This document shows, piece after piece, positions 1 to 7,777 of a stretch of DNA of 64,000 bases. The notes under the pieces are model-generated. The model was not told the origin of the DNA and made no database searches. It saw only the letters and a list, made by a program, of their open reading frames with translations. A program made the position numbers and the translations under genes. Location of the stretch: the NCBI GenBank assembly GCA_016177765.1, contig JACOUP010000008.1:900864-964863 (forward strand), given 5' to 3'. How positions within the stretch are numbered: position 1 is the stretch's first letter; each line of letters opens with the position of its first letter. Source of the stretch: Deltaproteobacteria bacterium (lineage in GTDB: Bacteria > UBA10199 > JACPAL01 > JACOUP01).

Positions 1-8
1 CTCCACCA
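1..8. other. Candidate attL: 3' tail of ssrA (tmRNA) at window edge
   Basis: The window opens with CTCCACCA. The same bases end the 18-bp core repeated at 8875-8892 and 10201-10218, and in many bacteria tmRNA genes finish with a T arm and acceptor of this form, ending CCGCCTCCACCA. A P4-type integrase gene starts 177 bases further on, the usual arrangement for an element inserted at the 3' end of ssrA or a tRNA. Only eight bases are visible, so the ssrA identity is inferred. Confidence 0.4.
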
Positions 9-39
9 GAAGGTAGTCCAGTAAAGTCCAGTAATGTAC

Positions 40-66
40 AAAAGCCCGTGTAAAAACGGGCTTTTG
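40..66. terminator. Rho-independent terminator
   Basis: A perfect 10-bp stem, AAAAGCCCGT with ACGGGCTTTT, closes a 6-base loop and is T-rich on both strands. It lies directly after the putative ssrA 3' end and before the integrase, so it could end ssrA transcription or isolate the element. Confidence 0.7.
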
Positions 67-120
67 TGCTTTACATTCGTCCAACAAGAAATTATGTTGT
101 CCACCAACAGATGCCCCCAA

Positions 121-144
121 ATGGGGGCATTTTTGGGGGCAACT
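121..144 (+). repeat. Left terminal repeat / integrase arm-type site
   Basis: Two TGGGGGCA motifs sit 12 bases apart and the second is followed by ACT. The same 24-base arrangement recurs at 8796-8819 in the same orientation with 22 of 24 bases identical. An inverted copy (ATGCCCCC) adjoins it at 111-118. Matching sites near both element ends, outside the genes, fit arm-type binding sites for the integrase. Confidence 0.6.
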
Positions 145-184
145 CTGGATTGTAATTAGTGAGATGCCCCCAGATTGGAGATAT

Positions 185-1405
185 ATGCCACTAACCGACA
201 TAGCCATCCGCAACGCCAAACCAAAAAAAGAATCTTACCGCCTTTGGGACGGTGGTGGTCTGAATCTTGAGATCTCACCCACTGGAAACAAGTGGTGGCG
301 GCTGAAGTATCGCTTCAACGGCAAAGAAAAGCGGCTCTCCTTCGGTGTTTACCCCGACGTGACCTTAAAGGATGCCAGAGAAAAACGGGACCAAGCCCGG
401 AGGTTGTTGGCCGCCGATACTGACCCAAGCGAAAACCGCAAGGCAGTTAGGGCGGCAAGGGTTGAACGGTTTGGCAATAGCTTTGAAGTGATTGCACGAG
501 AACGATTTGCCAAGCTCTCGCTAACGTTATCCGATGAGCACCGCAAACGTATCATCCGGGGTCTTGAGAAGGATGTCTTTCCGTGGATTGGTGAACGCCC
601 TGTTACCGAAGTTACTGCCCCCCAACTCCTTTCTGTCCTGCGTCGAATTGAGGAACGTGGAGCGATGGAGACGGCACATCGGACACTACAATACTGTGGG
701 CAGGTTTTTCGTTATGCAATCCAGACCGCACGCGCTGATCATGATCCCTCCCGCGACCTGCACGGCGCATTGTCACCAGTAAAGAAGAGTCACCTTGCGG
801 CGATTACTGATCCGAAAGCGGTAGGTCAACTGCTGAGGGCGATTGATGGGTACGAGGGATACTTTGTCACCAAGTGTTCCTTGCGTTTAGCTCCTTTAGT
901 ATTTTTGCGCCCTGGAGAACTGCGGGGGGGTGAATGGTCAGAAATAGACTTTGAAAAAGCAGAGTGGAATATCCCTGCCGGACGGATGAAGATGAGAGAG
1001 CCACACCTTGTTCCACTATCACGTCAGGCCATAGAAATCCTGCGGGAGCTTCACGCCCTTACCAATAACAGTCGCTTTCTTTTCCCTAGTGCACGCACAA
1101 ACATCAGACCGATGAGCAACAATGCGATTTTGGCCGCTCTACGACGTATGGGATACACCACCGATGAAATGACTGGCCACGGCTTCCGGGCAATGGCCCG
1201 AACAATTCTTGATGAAGTGTTAGGGGTCCGCCCTGACTTCATCGAACACCAGTTAGCCCATGCTGTTCACGGCCCACTTGGCCGGGCTTATAATCGGACA
1301 AGTCACTTACCTGAACGACGAAAGATGATGCAACAATGGGCGGATTATCTGGACGATTTGAAGGCTGGGGCAAAGGTGATACCTCTGAATGGTCGGGTGG
1401 CTTGA
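185..1405 (+). CDS. P4-type tyrosine recombinase / integrase
   Basis: Site-specific recombinase that would integrate and excise the element. The N-terminal part from MPLTDIAIRNAKP is the DUF4102 arm-DNA-binding domain of P4-like integrases, followed by a core-binding domain and the catalytic domain. Catalytic residues are visible: Arg in FLRPGELRGGEW, the His-x-x-Arg box in GHGFRAMART, a later His in EHQLAH and the nucleophilic Tyr in GRAYNRTS. Length, about 407 residues, is normal and the gene looks intact. An upstream in-frame ATG at 164 exists, but the start at 185 matches the family. Its position beside a putative ssrA end and between terminal repeats supports a role as the element's own integrase. 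Confidence 0.95.
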   Translation: MPLTDIAIRNAKPKKESYRLWDGGGLNLEISPTGNKWWRLKYRFNGKEKRLSFGVYPDVTLKDAREKRDQARRLLAADTDPSENRKAVRAARVERFGNSFEVIARERFAKLSLTLSDEHRKRIIRGLEKDVFPWIGERPVTEVTAPQLLSVLRRIEERGAMETAHRTLQYCGQVFRYAIQTARADHDPSRDLHGALSPVKKSHLAAITDPKAVGQLLRAIDGYEGYFVTKCSLRLAPLVFLRPGELRGGEWSEIDFEKAEWNIPAGRMKMREPHLVPLSRQAIEILRELHALTNNSRFLFPSARTNIRPMSNNAILAALRRMGYTTDEMTGHGFRAMARTILDEVLGVRPDFIEHQLAHAVHGPLGRAYNRTSHLPERRKMMQQWADYLDDLKAGAKVIPLNGRVA

Positions 1406-1461
1406 TACTTTATTCATTCCTCACCAACTCACTGGTGGGCACCGAGACCCTTTCATTATCG

Positions 1462-2391
1462 CTAATGTTCCCTGATTTTATTCATCAGCTTTTTAAGGGA
1501 ATACTCTGCTATTGTTTGTTGATTAAATAACCGATTTGAGTTTTGCCATCGGATCACTTTGTCACGCCCAAGCTGAGGAACAAATCTTTCCTCAGATATT
1601 TGCTCAGGTTCATGAAAATACATTGCCGGTTGACTTCGCACAATCGGCCCTTTCCAGCAGATAACGGATAATGCAACATCCTTTAAACTGTTCCCGTATG
1701 TGATGTTAAGGTCAAATGTCATTGAGACGGGTGGATAATAGACAACGAGATCGCGTTGTCTCCCTTTATCGATCTGGAACTTAATTGTTGGGTGTTCTGA
1801 TGCAATAAGTTTGATTTGGCTTTCTAAATCTTCGTAAAGACTTTCAACGGCTTTGATAACTTGCTGGACACCCTCTGACGAGGATCTCCAGCGTTCGAGT
1901 TCTACTTTGAACCGTAGATCATTTTCAAATTTTTTCGCTTCTTCAACTGGCGATGATGGTCGTGGTTCTCCACATTGATCGTTTATTCGGCTGATAATTA
2001 TTGCAGCGGCACTTTCTTCTCCAAATCTTTGAAGGTCACACCATAATCTGTTTTTTGGAAGCCAAACAGGAACCTTTTTTAGATCATCAAGAGGGATAAA
2101 AAGAACAAAATCGTAGCCATGGTCATAAGCTCTGCCACGAATGGCCGTCTCCTCAATTCTAGTCCAAGTGGTTTGTCCCCAATCTTGACGATAAAGAACA
2201 ACAACGACACGAGCTTGATTTGAAAAAACATCGGCAAATTCTTGCTCACCATCCTTACCCGCTAGGTCCTTCTGTTTCTGGTTATACAAAAAAACAGAAT
2301 ACTGCTCATTAATTATATCGGCCAGCCTTTGGGCCAGTCCTTCATCTTGACCCAAGAATGAAAATGCCACGTCATACTTAAAATCCCTCAT
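1462..2391 (-). CDS. TIR-domain protein, probable defence effector
   Basis: The first 130 or so residues form a bacterial TIR-like domain: KYDVAFSFLGQDEG at the start (strand A and first loop), VFLYNQKQ, VVVVLYRQDW and then WTRIEETAI, where the Glu occupies the position of the catalytic glutamate in TIR NADases. The remaining 180 residues begin with a charged helical stretch and match no family I know; they may be a sensor. The start follows a strong GGAGGTG site at 2397-2403; the longer reading frame from 2445 overlaps the nuclease gene and lacks this support. It lies directly downstream of the PLD-family gene and is probably co-transcribed. NAD-depleting antiphage activity is an inference from TIR biology. 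Confidence 0.8.
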   Translation of the reverse strand: MRDFKYDVAFSFLGQDEGLAQRLADIINEQYSVFLYNQKQKDLAGKDGEQEFADVFSNQARVVVVLYRQDWGQTTWTRIEETAIRGRAYDHGYDFVLFIPLDDLKKVPVWLPKNRLWCDLQRFGEESAAAIIISRINDQCGEPRPSSPVEEAKKFENDLRFKVELERWRSSSEGVQQVIKAVESLYEDLESQIKLIASEHPTIKFQIDKGRQRDLVVYYPPVSMTFDLNITYGNSLKDVALSVICWKGPIVRSQPAMYFHEPEQISEERFVPQLGRDKVIRWQNSNRLFNQQTIAEYSLKKLMNKIREH

Positions 2392-2431
2392 ACCCACCTC
2401 CTTCAATCTCACTTTTGATCTTCCCCAATAA

Positions 2432-2992
2432 CTAGAGCCTGCCACTCACGGCAATTTGTTGTGAATGCTCCCGATGGCCCATCCAATTCTTCGTGTACCG
2501 TGAAATCAAGGCCGGGGCATGAAGGAAGATGAGATTTTCCGCGTTCTTTTCCTGAGCCGCCTTCGTGAAATTGAATGATCCTGTAATAACGGTAGTTCTA
2601 TCGATCACCATGATCTTGTTATGAGCAATTGAGTGCTGGGTGTCAATATACGTCGGAATACCAGTATCGACTAGCAGGTCGATCATAGAGGCCCTTTGCC
2701 CCTTTTGGCTCTTATCGAGGATGACCTCTACCTTCACTCCTCGATGGAAGGCGTCTACGAGGGCATCGGCAATGGGGACAGAAGTAAAAGAGTATGCCTG
2801 AACGAGGATTCTTTTCTTGGCCTTCTCGATCTCCCCCACAATGATGCTGGTACAGTCGCCACCGGGGGTAAAGCAAACGGTCGGGAAACAACCTCGTTTC
2901 TCGAAAGTAGCGTTGTGGGTACACCCAAAATAGAATGGAAGAAGAACGACAAGAATGAGGGCGGTGGGGCCAAAACGTTTGTCGAATCGCAT
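2432..2992 (-). CDS. PLD-family nuclease with lipoprotein-like signal
   Basis: A single-HKD phospholipase D superfamily protein of 186 residues, the size of the Nuc endonuclease subfamily, which works as a homodimer. The catalytic motif is HNKIMVIDRTTVITGSFNF (His, Lys, Asp). Upstream come IIVGEIEKAKKRILVQAYSF and the predicted first strands of the fold. The N terminus is a hydrophobic export signal ending in FYFGC, a weak lipobox, so the enzyme is probably periplasmic or membrane-anchored. GAGGGGG precedes the ATG. It sits first in a two-gene unit with the TIR gene, and an operator-like dyad lies 43 bases upstream. It may degrade incoming DNA, as other Nuc-type enzymes act on DNA, but its substrate is not shown here. 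Confidence 0.85.
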   Translation of the reverse strand: MRFDKRFGPTALILVVLLPFYFGCTHNATFEKRGCFPTVCFTPGGDCTSIIVGEIEKAKKRILVQAYSFTSVPIADALVDAFHRGVKVEVILDKSQKGQRASMIDLLVDTGIPTYIDTQHSIAHNKIMVIDRTTVITGSFNFTKAAQEKNAENLIFLHAPALISRYTKNWMGHREHSQQIAVSGRL

Positions 2993-3034
2993 CAGCCCCC
3001 TCTACAACATGTTCATTGAAGGGGCGAGCTAAAA

Positions 3035-3051
3035 ACGAACTGTCAGTGCGT
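3035..3051. promoter_or_regulatory. Candidate operator 2 for the XRE regulator
   Basis: ACGAACTG-t-CAGTGCGT is a 17-base dyad with 7 of 8 arm positions symmetric. It has the same 8-1-8 layout and outer ACGAAC half as the perfect dyad at 3316-3332. It lies between the XRE gene and the PLD-TIR unit, where a repressor could act on the latter. Confidence 0.55.
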
Positions 3052-3062
3052 ACTAGCGAAAA

Positions 3063-3281
3063 TTAGCGTCTCAGCAAATCTTCAGGGTCTACCTCCAGAG
3101 ACTTCGCGATTTTGACCAAAGTATCAAGGGTAAGATTCCGCTCTCCTTTTTCGATGTATTGCCAATAACGGAGGGATAAATTCTTTGCCATTTCGGATGC
3201 CTTATCCTGCGAAAGTCCTTTGTTCTTTCTGCGGTCGCGCACCTTCACCCCGATTCGTTGTGCCAATGTTTGCCATCGCAT
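3063..3281 (-). CDS. Small XRE-family transcriptional regulator
   Basis: A 72-residue protein that is almost entirely one helix-turn-helix domain of the lambda Cro/CI type: VKVRDRRKNKGLSQDKASEMA, then LSLRYWQYIEKGERNLTLDTL and VKIAKSLEVDPEDLL. No sensor domain is present, as is common for autoregulated control proteins of mobile elements. Two dyads of the same design flank it, at 3316-3332 (its promoter side) and 3035-3051 (in front of the nuclease-TIR pair). This suggests that it represses itself, the divergent envelope genes and the defence genes. Ribosome binding site is weak. Confidence 0.85.
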   Translation of the reverse strand: MRWQTLAQRIGVKVRDRRKNKGLSQDKASEMAKNLSLRYWQYIEKGERNLTLDTLVKIAKSLEVDPEDLLRR

Positions 3282-3315
3282 GAACTAACAATGGCCGAAA
3301 TTAAGAGAAATGGTA

Positions 3316-3332
3316 ACGAACAGACTGTTCGT
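3316..3332. promoter_or_regulatory. Candidate operator 1: perfect 17-bp palindrome
   Basis: ACGAACAG-a-CTGTTCGT is a perfect 8-1-8 dyad in the divergent region between the XRE gene and the gene at 3400. It ends eight bases before the -35 box of the rightward promoter. A degenerate third copy, with only the outer ACG and CGT kept at the same spacing, covers 3378-3394 near the expected transcription start. Confidence 0.65.
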
Positions 3333-3339
3333 AAGTCGG

Positions 3340-3368
3340 TTGACAGCCCTTTAAATATCAACTAGATA
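3340..3368 (+). promoter_or_regulatory. Sigma-70 promoter for the 3400 gene cluster
   Basis: TTGACA, a 17-base spacer and TAGATA give a near-consensus promoter pointing right, with start expected near 3375. It would transcribe the small envelope genes from 3400 onward and is placed for control by the neighbouring XRE regulator. Confidence 0.7.
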
Positions 3369-3399
3369 CAATTTATTACGAACTATACTGGCGTATTAA

Positions 3400-3591
3400 A
3401 TGAAAACACTGAAAACCTTGTCGGTTATCATCATCTTCAGTTCATTGACCCTCGGATCGTCTCGAAAAGCCTTTGGGTCTGACTGGTCTGCGTGTGGCAT
3501 ACCGCCTCCTAGGCCGGTCAAGGTGATCCACAGCGAGAGAGTTTGTATGTGCCAAGGCAAAAAGTGTCAGTGGGTTTTCATAAGGAGATAA
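3400..3591 (+). CDS. Small secreted protein, unknown function
   Basis: 63 residues. The first 26 or so form a clear export signal (Lys-rich start, then VIIIFSSLTLGSS and an Ala/Phe-Gly-Ser cleavage region). The mature part is about 35 residues with three cysteines, two of them in VCMCQGKKC, which could form disulfides or bind a metal. I recognise no family. It follows a good promoter and lies four bases before the next gene, so the two are probably one operon. Confidence 0.6.
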   Translation: MKTLKTLSVIIIFSSLTLGSSRKAFGSDWSACGIPPPRPVKVIHSERVCMCQGKKCQWVFIRR

Positions 3592-3595
3592 ACGA

Positions 3596-4195
3596 ATGGA
3601 TAAACTCGTGCCTTTGATTTTAATTGTCGTTCTGGTGATAGGGTTAATAAACCCGTATAGATTTATGAGGCGGGGCATCAGTTACCCCCGTCTGAGATTT
3701 TTTGGATATTTTCTTTTAGCCTGGGTTGGTTGGGCATGGATTAGCCCGCCGGACCCAGAATCTTCAAAAAATGGTAGCCCCAGCAAGTTGTACACGATGA
3801 TGCAGGGCTCGTCTACACCGTCGTTACCACAGAACAATAACAATTTTGTGAGCACGGACTTCGCCGAGTATAATCGCTACCTTGACATCAACAGCGATCT
3901 CACCGAGATGCAGAAAGACCAGCTTTTCGACTCAAAATTCAAAAACGGTTTCGTAAAGTGGAGAGGGCGGGTTGTGGAGGTCGATAAAGGTACCTTTGGC
4001 GGACTTCATGTCTTGGTCAAGCATAGTGGTCATTCACTCGTTTCCGATGTGTATCTCGATCTCAAGCCGGAAGAGGAATCAAGGGCTTCACAATTGAGGA
4101 AGGGCCAGACGATCACCTATACGGGAAGGCTTACAGGATGGGGGAATCTGACGGATCACAGGGTCGATCAGGGGGCAATCCTTGAGGTACGTTAA
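3596..4195 (+). CDS. Membrane-anchored protein with possible OB-fold domain
   Basis: 199 residues preceded by a strong AAGGAGAT site. Two membrane segments open the protein: LVPLILIVVLVIGLI, and FFGYFLLAWVGWAWI after a short Arg-rich loop. A low-complexity Ser/Gln/Asn linker follows. The C-terminal part (FVKWRGRVVEVDKGTFGGL to YTGRLTGWGNL) alternates short beta-strands in a way resembling OB-fold domains of the tRNA_anti-like group, although the match is by eye. Function unknown. It belongs to the operon starting at 3400, whose products all appear to be envelope proteins. Confidence 0.7.
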   Translation: MDKLVPLILIVVLVIGLINPYRFMRRGISYPRLRFFGYFLLAWVGWAWISPPDPESSKNGSPSKLYTMMQGSSTPSLPQNNNNFVSTDFAEYNRYLDINSDLTEMQKDQLFDSKFKNGFVKWRGRVVEVDKGTFGGLHVLVKHSGHSLVSDVYLDLKPEEESRASQLRKGQTITYTGRLTGWGNLTDHRVDQGAILEVR

Positions 4196-4379
4196 ATCAC
4201 CATTCAAAAGGTGCCTCCTTTTTTTTCTGCTTATTCTCCAAGCGTGTGTCCATACGTTCACGATCACGAGAAGTGTCGATAGAGGGGTCTGTGATGAAAC
4301 AAGCAATTTTTTTGGAGGAGTGCCGAAGACAACACAACATCGCATGAGAGCATTAACCCAGTTGGCCAGAGAAATTTAG
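4182..4379 (+). CDS. Small putative lipoprotein
   Basis: 65 residues from a TTG start inside the end of the previous gene (14-base overlap), which suggests translational coupling. A positively charged start and hydrophobic core LLFFLLILQAC end in a lipobox-like LQAC, so the product is probably a lipoprotein with a mature part of about 45 residues. It has no recognised family. Its size and unusual start codon leave real doubt, but the signal sequence and close packing between two real genes argue for it. Confidence 0.5.
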   Translation: MRYVKSPFKRCLLFFLLILQACVHTFTITRSVDRGVCDETSNFFGGVPKTTQHRMRALTQLAREI

Positions 4380-4387
4380 GGGGTTTT

Positions 4388-5641
4388 ATGTTTTGGCTTG
4401 TAGCAGGTGTAGGAGCAGTGGCTTTGTGGGCTAAGGATTGTGCGGATTTACATGCAGGTCCACCGCCTAAAGTTGATACTTCCCCAGTAGACAATAATGG
4501 TGGAACGCCTGGGGTTGCCATACCTACAGATGGAGGGATTCTGTGGTCTCCTGCTGACGGAGGAGATGGTGGTTTGTTTTCTCCACGATATGCAGATGGC
4601 GGAATGTCTGTAATGAGGCATGATGCCGGAACAACTACAATGAGACGTGATGCAGGTCGCACTACGACAGATGGGGGGATGTCTGTTTCTCCTGATGCTG
4701 GACCTACTCAAGATGAACATCCCAATGGAAACAGAGATGAATGCATCCTTACCTATGATGACAGTCACGTCTGTGATGCCGTAAATACAAAAACCATCCA
4801 GAATATAGGCAATGTCTCGATTACTATCGCCACTTTCAATGATTGTGGTCAAATTACCATTTGCCCACAAGAAGTGGTGGTTCTTGATAGTGCGACCGCC
4901 GATTACCTACTCCGTGCAGGCCCTACCCTATTTGAAGATACAGCTACCCCTGATGTAGATGCGGGGTTTTTATCTGATGCCGGTGGAGTTCATCAGTCAG
5001 AGTCCGACGGCGGCTTAGATGCCGGTTTGGTCTCCGATGCTGGCTCATCACATCAACCTGGAACTGATGGCGGCGTTATAAATAGGTGTGATAGAATCCG
5101 CTACGATTTCGAAACAGACGACGGCGGATTCCTTACTGGAGGTAATCCGCCCACACTTTGGCAGTGGGGTACGCCCCATCGTGGCCAAGGCCCTGGTGGT
5201 GCGGCAAACGGTAGTAAATGCTGGGGCACAAATCTCTCCCAGAATTACCCCGATGACGCCAACGCCACCCTGACGATGCCCATACTGCATCTCTCTGCGG
5301 GCACGACTCCGGTGCTCCAGTTCCAGCAGTGGTTGCAGACTGAATCGTGCTGTGACGCAGGCGTTGTTGAAGCATCAATCGATGCTGGTCGCACGTGGAT
5401 CGCGCTTCAAGAGTTTCGGGGGAACGCTGCGCTCGCTTGGACCCCCGTCTCGATTGATCTCTCATCGCTCGCCGGAAATGATGTAACTATCCGATGGCAT
5501 TTTAGGTCAGACGGTTCGGTTACCTACCCTGGCTGGTATGTGGACGATGTTCAGATCACCGGCCTTAGCTGTTTTGATAGTGCAGATGCCGGTTCCACCG
5601 GACAAAGTGTGGACGGTGGTGCAATTTCCGGCAATCCTTAG
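4388..5641 (+). CDS. Asp-Gly/Asp-Ala-Gly-rich surface protein with jelly-roll-like domain
   Basis: 417 residues. After a short hydrophobic N terminus (FWLVAGVGAVALWA) comes a long low-complexity part with repeated DGG and DAG motifs, the style of linker common on myxobacterial and related surface proteins. Residues about 235-395 look like a beta-sandwich adhesion/carbohydrate-binding domain of the choice-of-anchor or MAM-like type: YDFETDDGGF, LWQWGTPHRGQGP, WGTNLSQNYP and the closing WYVDDVQITG. Ten or so Cys residues would suit an exported location. The gene is the last of the envelope cluster beginning at 3400. A role in adhesion or contact is an inference; no enzymatic motif is seen. Confidence 0.8.
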   Translation: MFWLVAGVGAVALWAKDCADLHAGPPPKVDTSPVDNNGGTPGVAIPTDGGILWSPADGGDGGLFSPRYADGGMSVMRHDAGTTTMRRDAGRTTTDGGMSVSPDAGPTQDEHPNGNRDECILTYDDSHVCDAVNTKTIQNIGNVSITIATFNDCGQITICPQEVVVLDSATADYLLRAGPTLFEDTATPDVDAGFLSDAGGVHQSESDGGLDAGLVSDAGSSHQPGTDGGVINRCDRIRYDFETDDGGFLTGGNPPTLWQWGTPHRGQGPGGAANGSKCWGTNLSQNYPDDANATLTMPILHLSAGTTPVLQFQQWLQTESCCDAGVVEASIDAGRTWIALQEFRGNAALAWTPVSIDLSSLAGNDVTIRWHFRSDGSVTYPGWYVDDVQITGLSCFDSADAGSTGQSVDGGAISGNP

Positions 5642-5688
5642 CGGTAAAACTTTTTCTCCTGTACCGACCAGGCCATCCGTGTTAAAAA

Positions 5689-6231
5689 ATGAGGGTGGCT
5701 ACCCAAACCAAAATAGAATCGAACCGGCGGAATGCCCAAAAATCAACAGGCCCCAGGACCACGGAGGGCAAGGCGGTTGTTGCCCACAATGCCCTGAAAC
5801 ATGGACTTTGTGCGCGGTCTATCCTGCTTCCCCATGAAAAAAAGAACGAATGGCAGGTTCTGAGCGAGGACCTTTTCGCAGAATTTCAGCCTGTTGGGGC
5901 ATTGGAGAACCTTCTGGTAGAGGGCCTCATTTCTCTGGCTTGGCGGAGGAGACGTTTGGTCCAGGTAGAATCAGAGATATTTCAGCAAGGAGGGGGCGAG
6001 AGTGAGTTGTTCAATCTTAGCCCAACGGTTGGCAATGGCCTTGGAATGGCGTTTATTGGAGCGGCTAAAGATTCGGATGCTTTCTCACGTTTGGGTCGCT
6101 ATGAGTCCGCCTTGGACCGGGCTTTTTATCATACTCTCTACGAACTCCGACAGGTCCAGACCCTAAGACAGCGAAGGTGCTCGATCTCTCTCCTATCCCC
6201 TGAAAACGGCATTCCAGAGGCCCAAACGTGA
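5689..6231 (+). CDS. Conserved hypothetical protein, RRNAQKSTGPRT family
   Basis: 180 residues. The N-terminal signature NRRNAQKSTGPRTTEGKAVV, then HNALKHGL, is a familiar block found in many short proteins of deltaproteobacteria, planctomycetes and acidobacteria, often in many copies per genome. The rest is helical and charged. Function is unknown; a mobile or defence-associated setting is common in my recollection but not shown by the sequence. It follows the surface-protein gene by 47 bases in the same direction. Confidence 0.7.
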   Translation: MRVATQTKIESNRRNAQKSTGPRTTEGKAVVAHNALKHGLCARSILLPHEKKNEWQVLSEDLFAEFQPVGALENLLVEGLISLAWRRRRLVQVESEIFQQGGGESELFNLSPTVGNGLGMAFIGAAKDSDAFSRLGRYESALDRAFYHTLYELRQVQTLRQRRCSISLLSPENGIPEAQT

Positions 6232-6268
6232 CGAATTTGGCTTTGTTCGGTAGAAGCATCCTGTAATG

Positions 6269-6907
6269 TCAGGTTGTTGCCGAATTGCGACGCCTTTCAA
6301 TATCAACCCTTATTTCGTTCAGTAGCTCACCCTTGTATTTCTTGAATTTTCTTTTGTGTTTCATTGCATCAGGGTAGTTTTCGAGAACATAGCTACGTAT
6401 CATATTTCTCTTCAGATCGTTGGCCCACTTTGTGGGGAGGGTTGGGTCAAAATTAATTGCAGTCACAGCCAACAAGTTTTCATAATCCAAGGACTTAAGC
6501 CACTTTCTTAGCTCCCCACGTGCTGACAGAAACAGCCTGATCCTTTCCAAAGGATTTTGATCTCCTTTGGATTGTTCCAAGGCGTTAATCAGCATTCTCT
6601 TTATTCCTTTGGGCCAAGTTTTTGGGCCTTTTTTTTGGTGTTTGTTGATCATTGTTTCAATTCTTTTTGCCTCGTCTTGGATGTCCAGAAGGCGGTTTAG
6701 TTCAAGGTGCCTTGTGATCTTCTCAATTGGGTTGTAGCGAGGATCGAGGACAACTTTCGCAACTTTCCGGACAAACTCTCTGATCAATTTCGCTTGTTTT
6801 TTCAATCCTTTCAATTGCTCCTTTTTGGGAGAAAGGAGCAATTTTAACTCACTTTCAGCCAAGCGATAAAAAACTACTTTCCACTCTTCAAATTCTAGCT
6901 CGTTCAT
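6269..6907 (-). CDS. Hypothetical charged helical protein
   Basis: 212 residues, very rich in Lys, Glu, Arg and Leu, predicted to be almost all helical, with no export signal or membrane segment. No family recognised. The coding sequence is clearly more A+T-rich than the core genome, consistent with acquired DNA. It is convergent with the gene at 5689 and divergent from the nuclease-like gene at 7080, with a 170-base A+T-rich promoter region between. Confidence 0.6.
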   Translation of the reverse strand: MNELEFEEWKVVFYRLAESELKLLLSPKKEQLKGLKKQAKLIREFVRKVAKVVLDPRYNPIEKITRHLELNRLLDIQDEAKRIETMINKHQKKGPKTWPKGIKRMLINALEQSKGDQNPLERIRLFLSARGELRKWLKSLDYENLLAVTAINFDPTLPTKWANDLKRNMIRSYVLENYPDAMKHKRKFKKYKGELLNEIRVDIERRRNSATT

Positions 6908-7079
6908 AGGCCCTCTCGCAAATTACCCATAAAAAAATAAAAAAAGATTGGCTTAACTTCTGGTTCGACTGGTTCTTCCCACGCATGGTAAAAGCATATG
7001 CGTTGATGAAGTGGATCTATAAGCAATTGTCTGAAAGGACAATGATTTTCCCTCCTACATCATAAGATCAGGAGGATTT

Positions 7080-7775
7080 GTGTGTGGAGAAAATATGATG
7101 CTTCAGAATTTATTGAGGAATGAACTCGACTCAGAAGTGGGACTGGTTAGGCGATACCGGTGCAGGAAAGCCATCCTGGATGGGTTGGAAAGGCGAAAAC
7201 GTGTGCTGATCAAGCCATCTCTGGAATTGTTGAGACAAGAGTATGGGGCATTACAACGAGCGTTGAATCGTAGGTTTCCCGAGTGCGCTGTGAGGACTCC
7301 TGCGGAACAGGTCATCTCCAACGCAATCGGGAGAGTAACAAATCTCCAATTCTTCAAATCACTCTGGATCGTGAACCGGAACGTCGACCTGTTTTGTCCA
7401 GCTGTTGGCCAGCTTCATTCCCCTATCGTAAAGGGAGAGAAGATTGTGAGAAAGCCGATTATGAGAGGATGGGTGATTGAGGTCGACGGGTCGATCCACA
7501 ATTACGAATTGAAGATGCGGAAGGACTCGGCCAAAATTGATCTCCTCGCAACGTTAGGGATTTCTGTCTCAACAATCGAGAATCACGACCTTGAGCGATC
7601 GATCCGTAGACTCATCGAGTATCTTCAACAACTGCCACGCCTTGATTCAAGAGCGCGAAATCGACTTTGGGGAAAAATATATACCGCTACCTTGGCCTAT
7701 CACGCTGATAATAAAGTCATGGCGCGTCTTTATGGGGATAAATTTCTTGAACTCAAGATAAATCCAATAAACTGA
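7080..7775 (+). CDS. DUF559-like putative endonuclease
   Basis: 231 residues. The central part NRNVDLFCP (residues about 100-108) and VIEVDGSIHNYELKMRKDSAKIDLLATLGI resemble the Vsr/DUF559 branch of the PD-(D/E)xK nuclease fold, with Asp and the Glu-x-Asp pair as likely metal ligands. The usual ending in this family (a strand leading to a short helix) is seen in SVSTIENHDL. GGAGG at 7071-7075 favours the GTG at 7080; an ATG at 7095 is possible. It is followed within two bases by the AlpA-type gene, so the two are probably co-expressed element functions. Substrate unknown. Confidence 0.65.
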   Translation: MCGENMMLQNLLRNELDSEVGLVRRYRCRKAILDGLERRKRVLIKPSLELLRQEYGALQRALNRRFPECAVRTPAEQVISNAIGRVTNLQFFKSLWIVNRNVDLFCPAVGQLHSPIVKGEKIVRKPIMRGWVIEVDGSIHNYELKMRKDSAKIDLLATLGISVSTIENHDLERSIRRLIEYLQQLPRLDSRARNRLWGKIYTATLAYHADNKVMARLYGDKFLELKINPIN

Positions 7776-7777
7776 TC

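Noticed and set aside
1-8. Naming the att target a serine tRNA
   Set aside because: The 3' end fits tmRNA better (CGCCGCCTCCACCA ending), but eight bases plus repeats cannot settle it, so only a tentative ssrA call is made.
164-184. Upstream ATG as integrase start
   Set aside because: The family begins at MPLTDIAIRNAKP (185) and no ribosome site favours 164.
2696-3019. Plus-strand frame opposite the PLD nuclease
   Set aside because: Shadow of a well-supported gene with the HKD motif.
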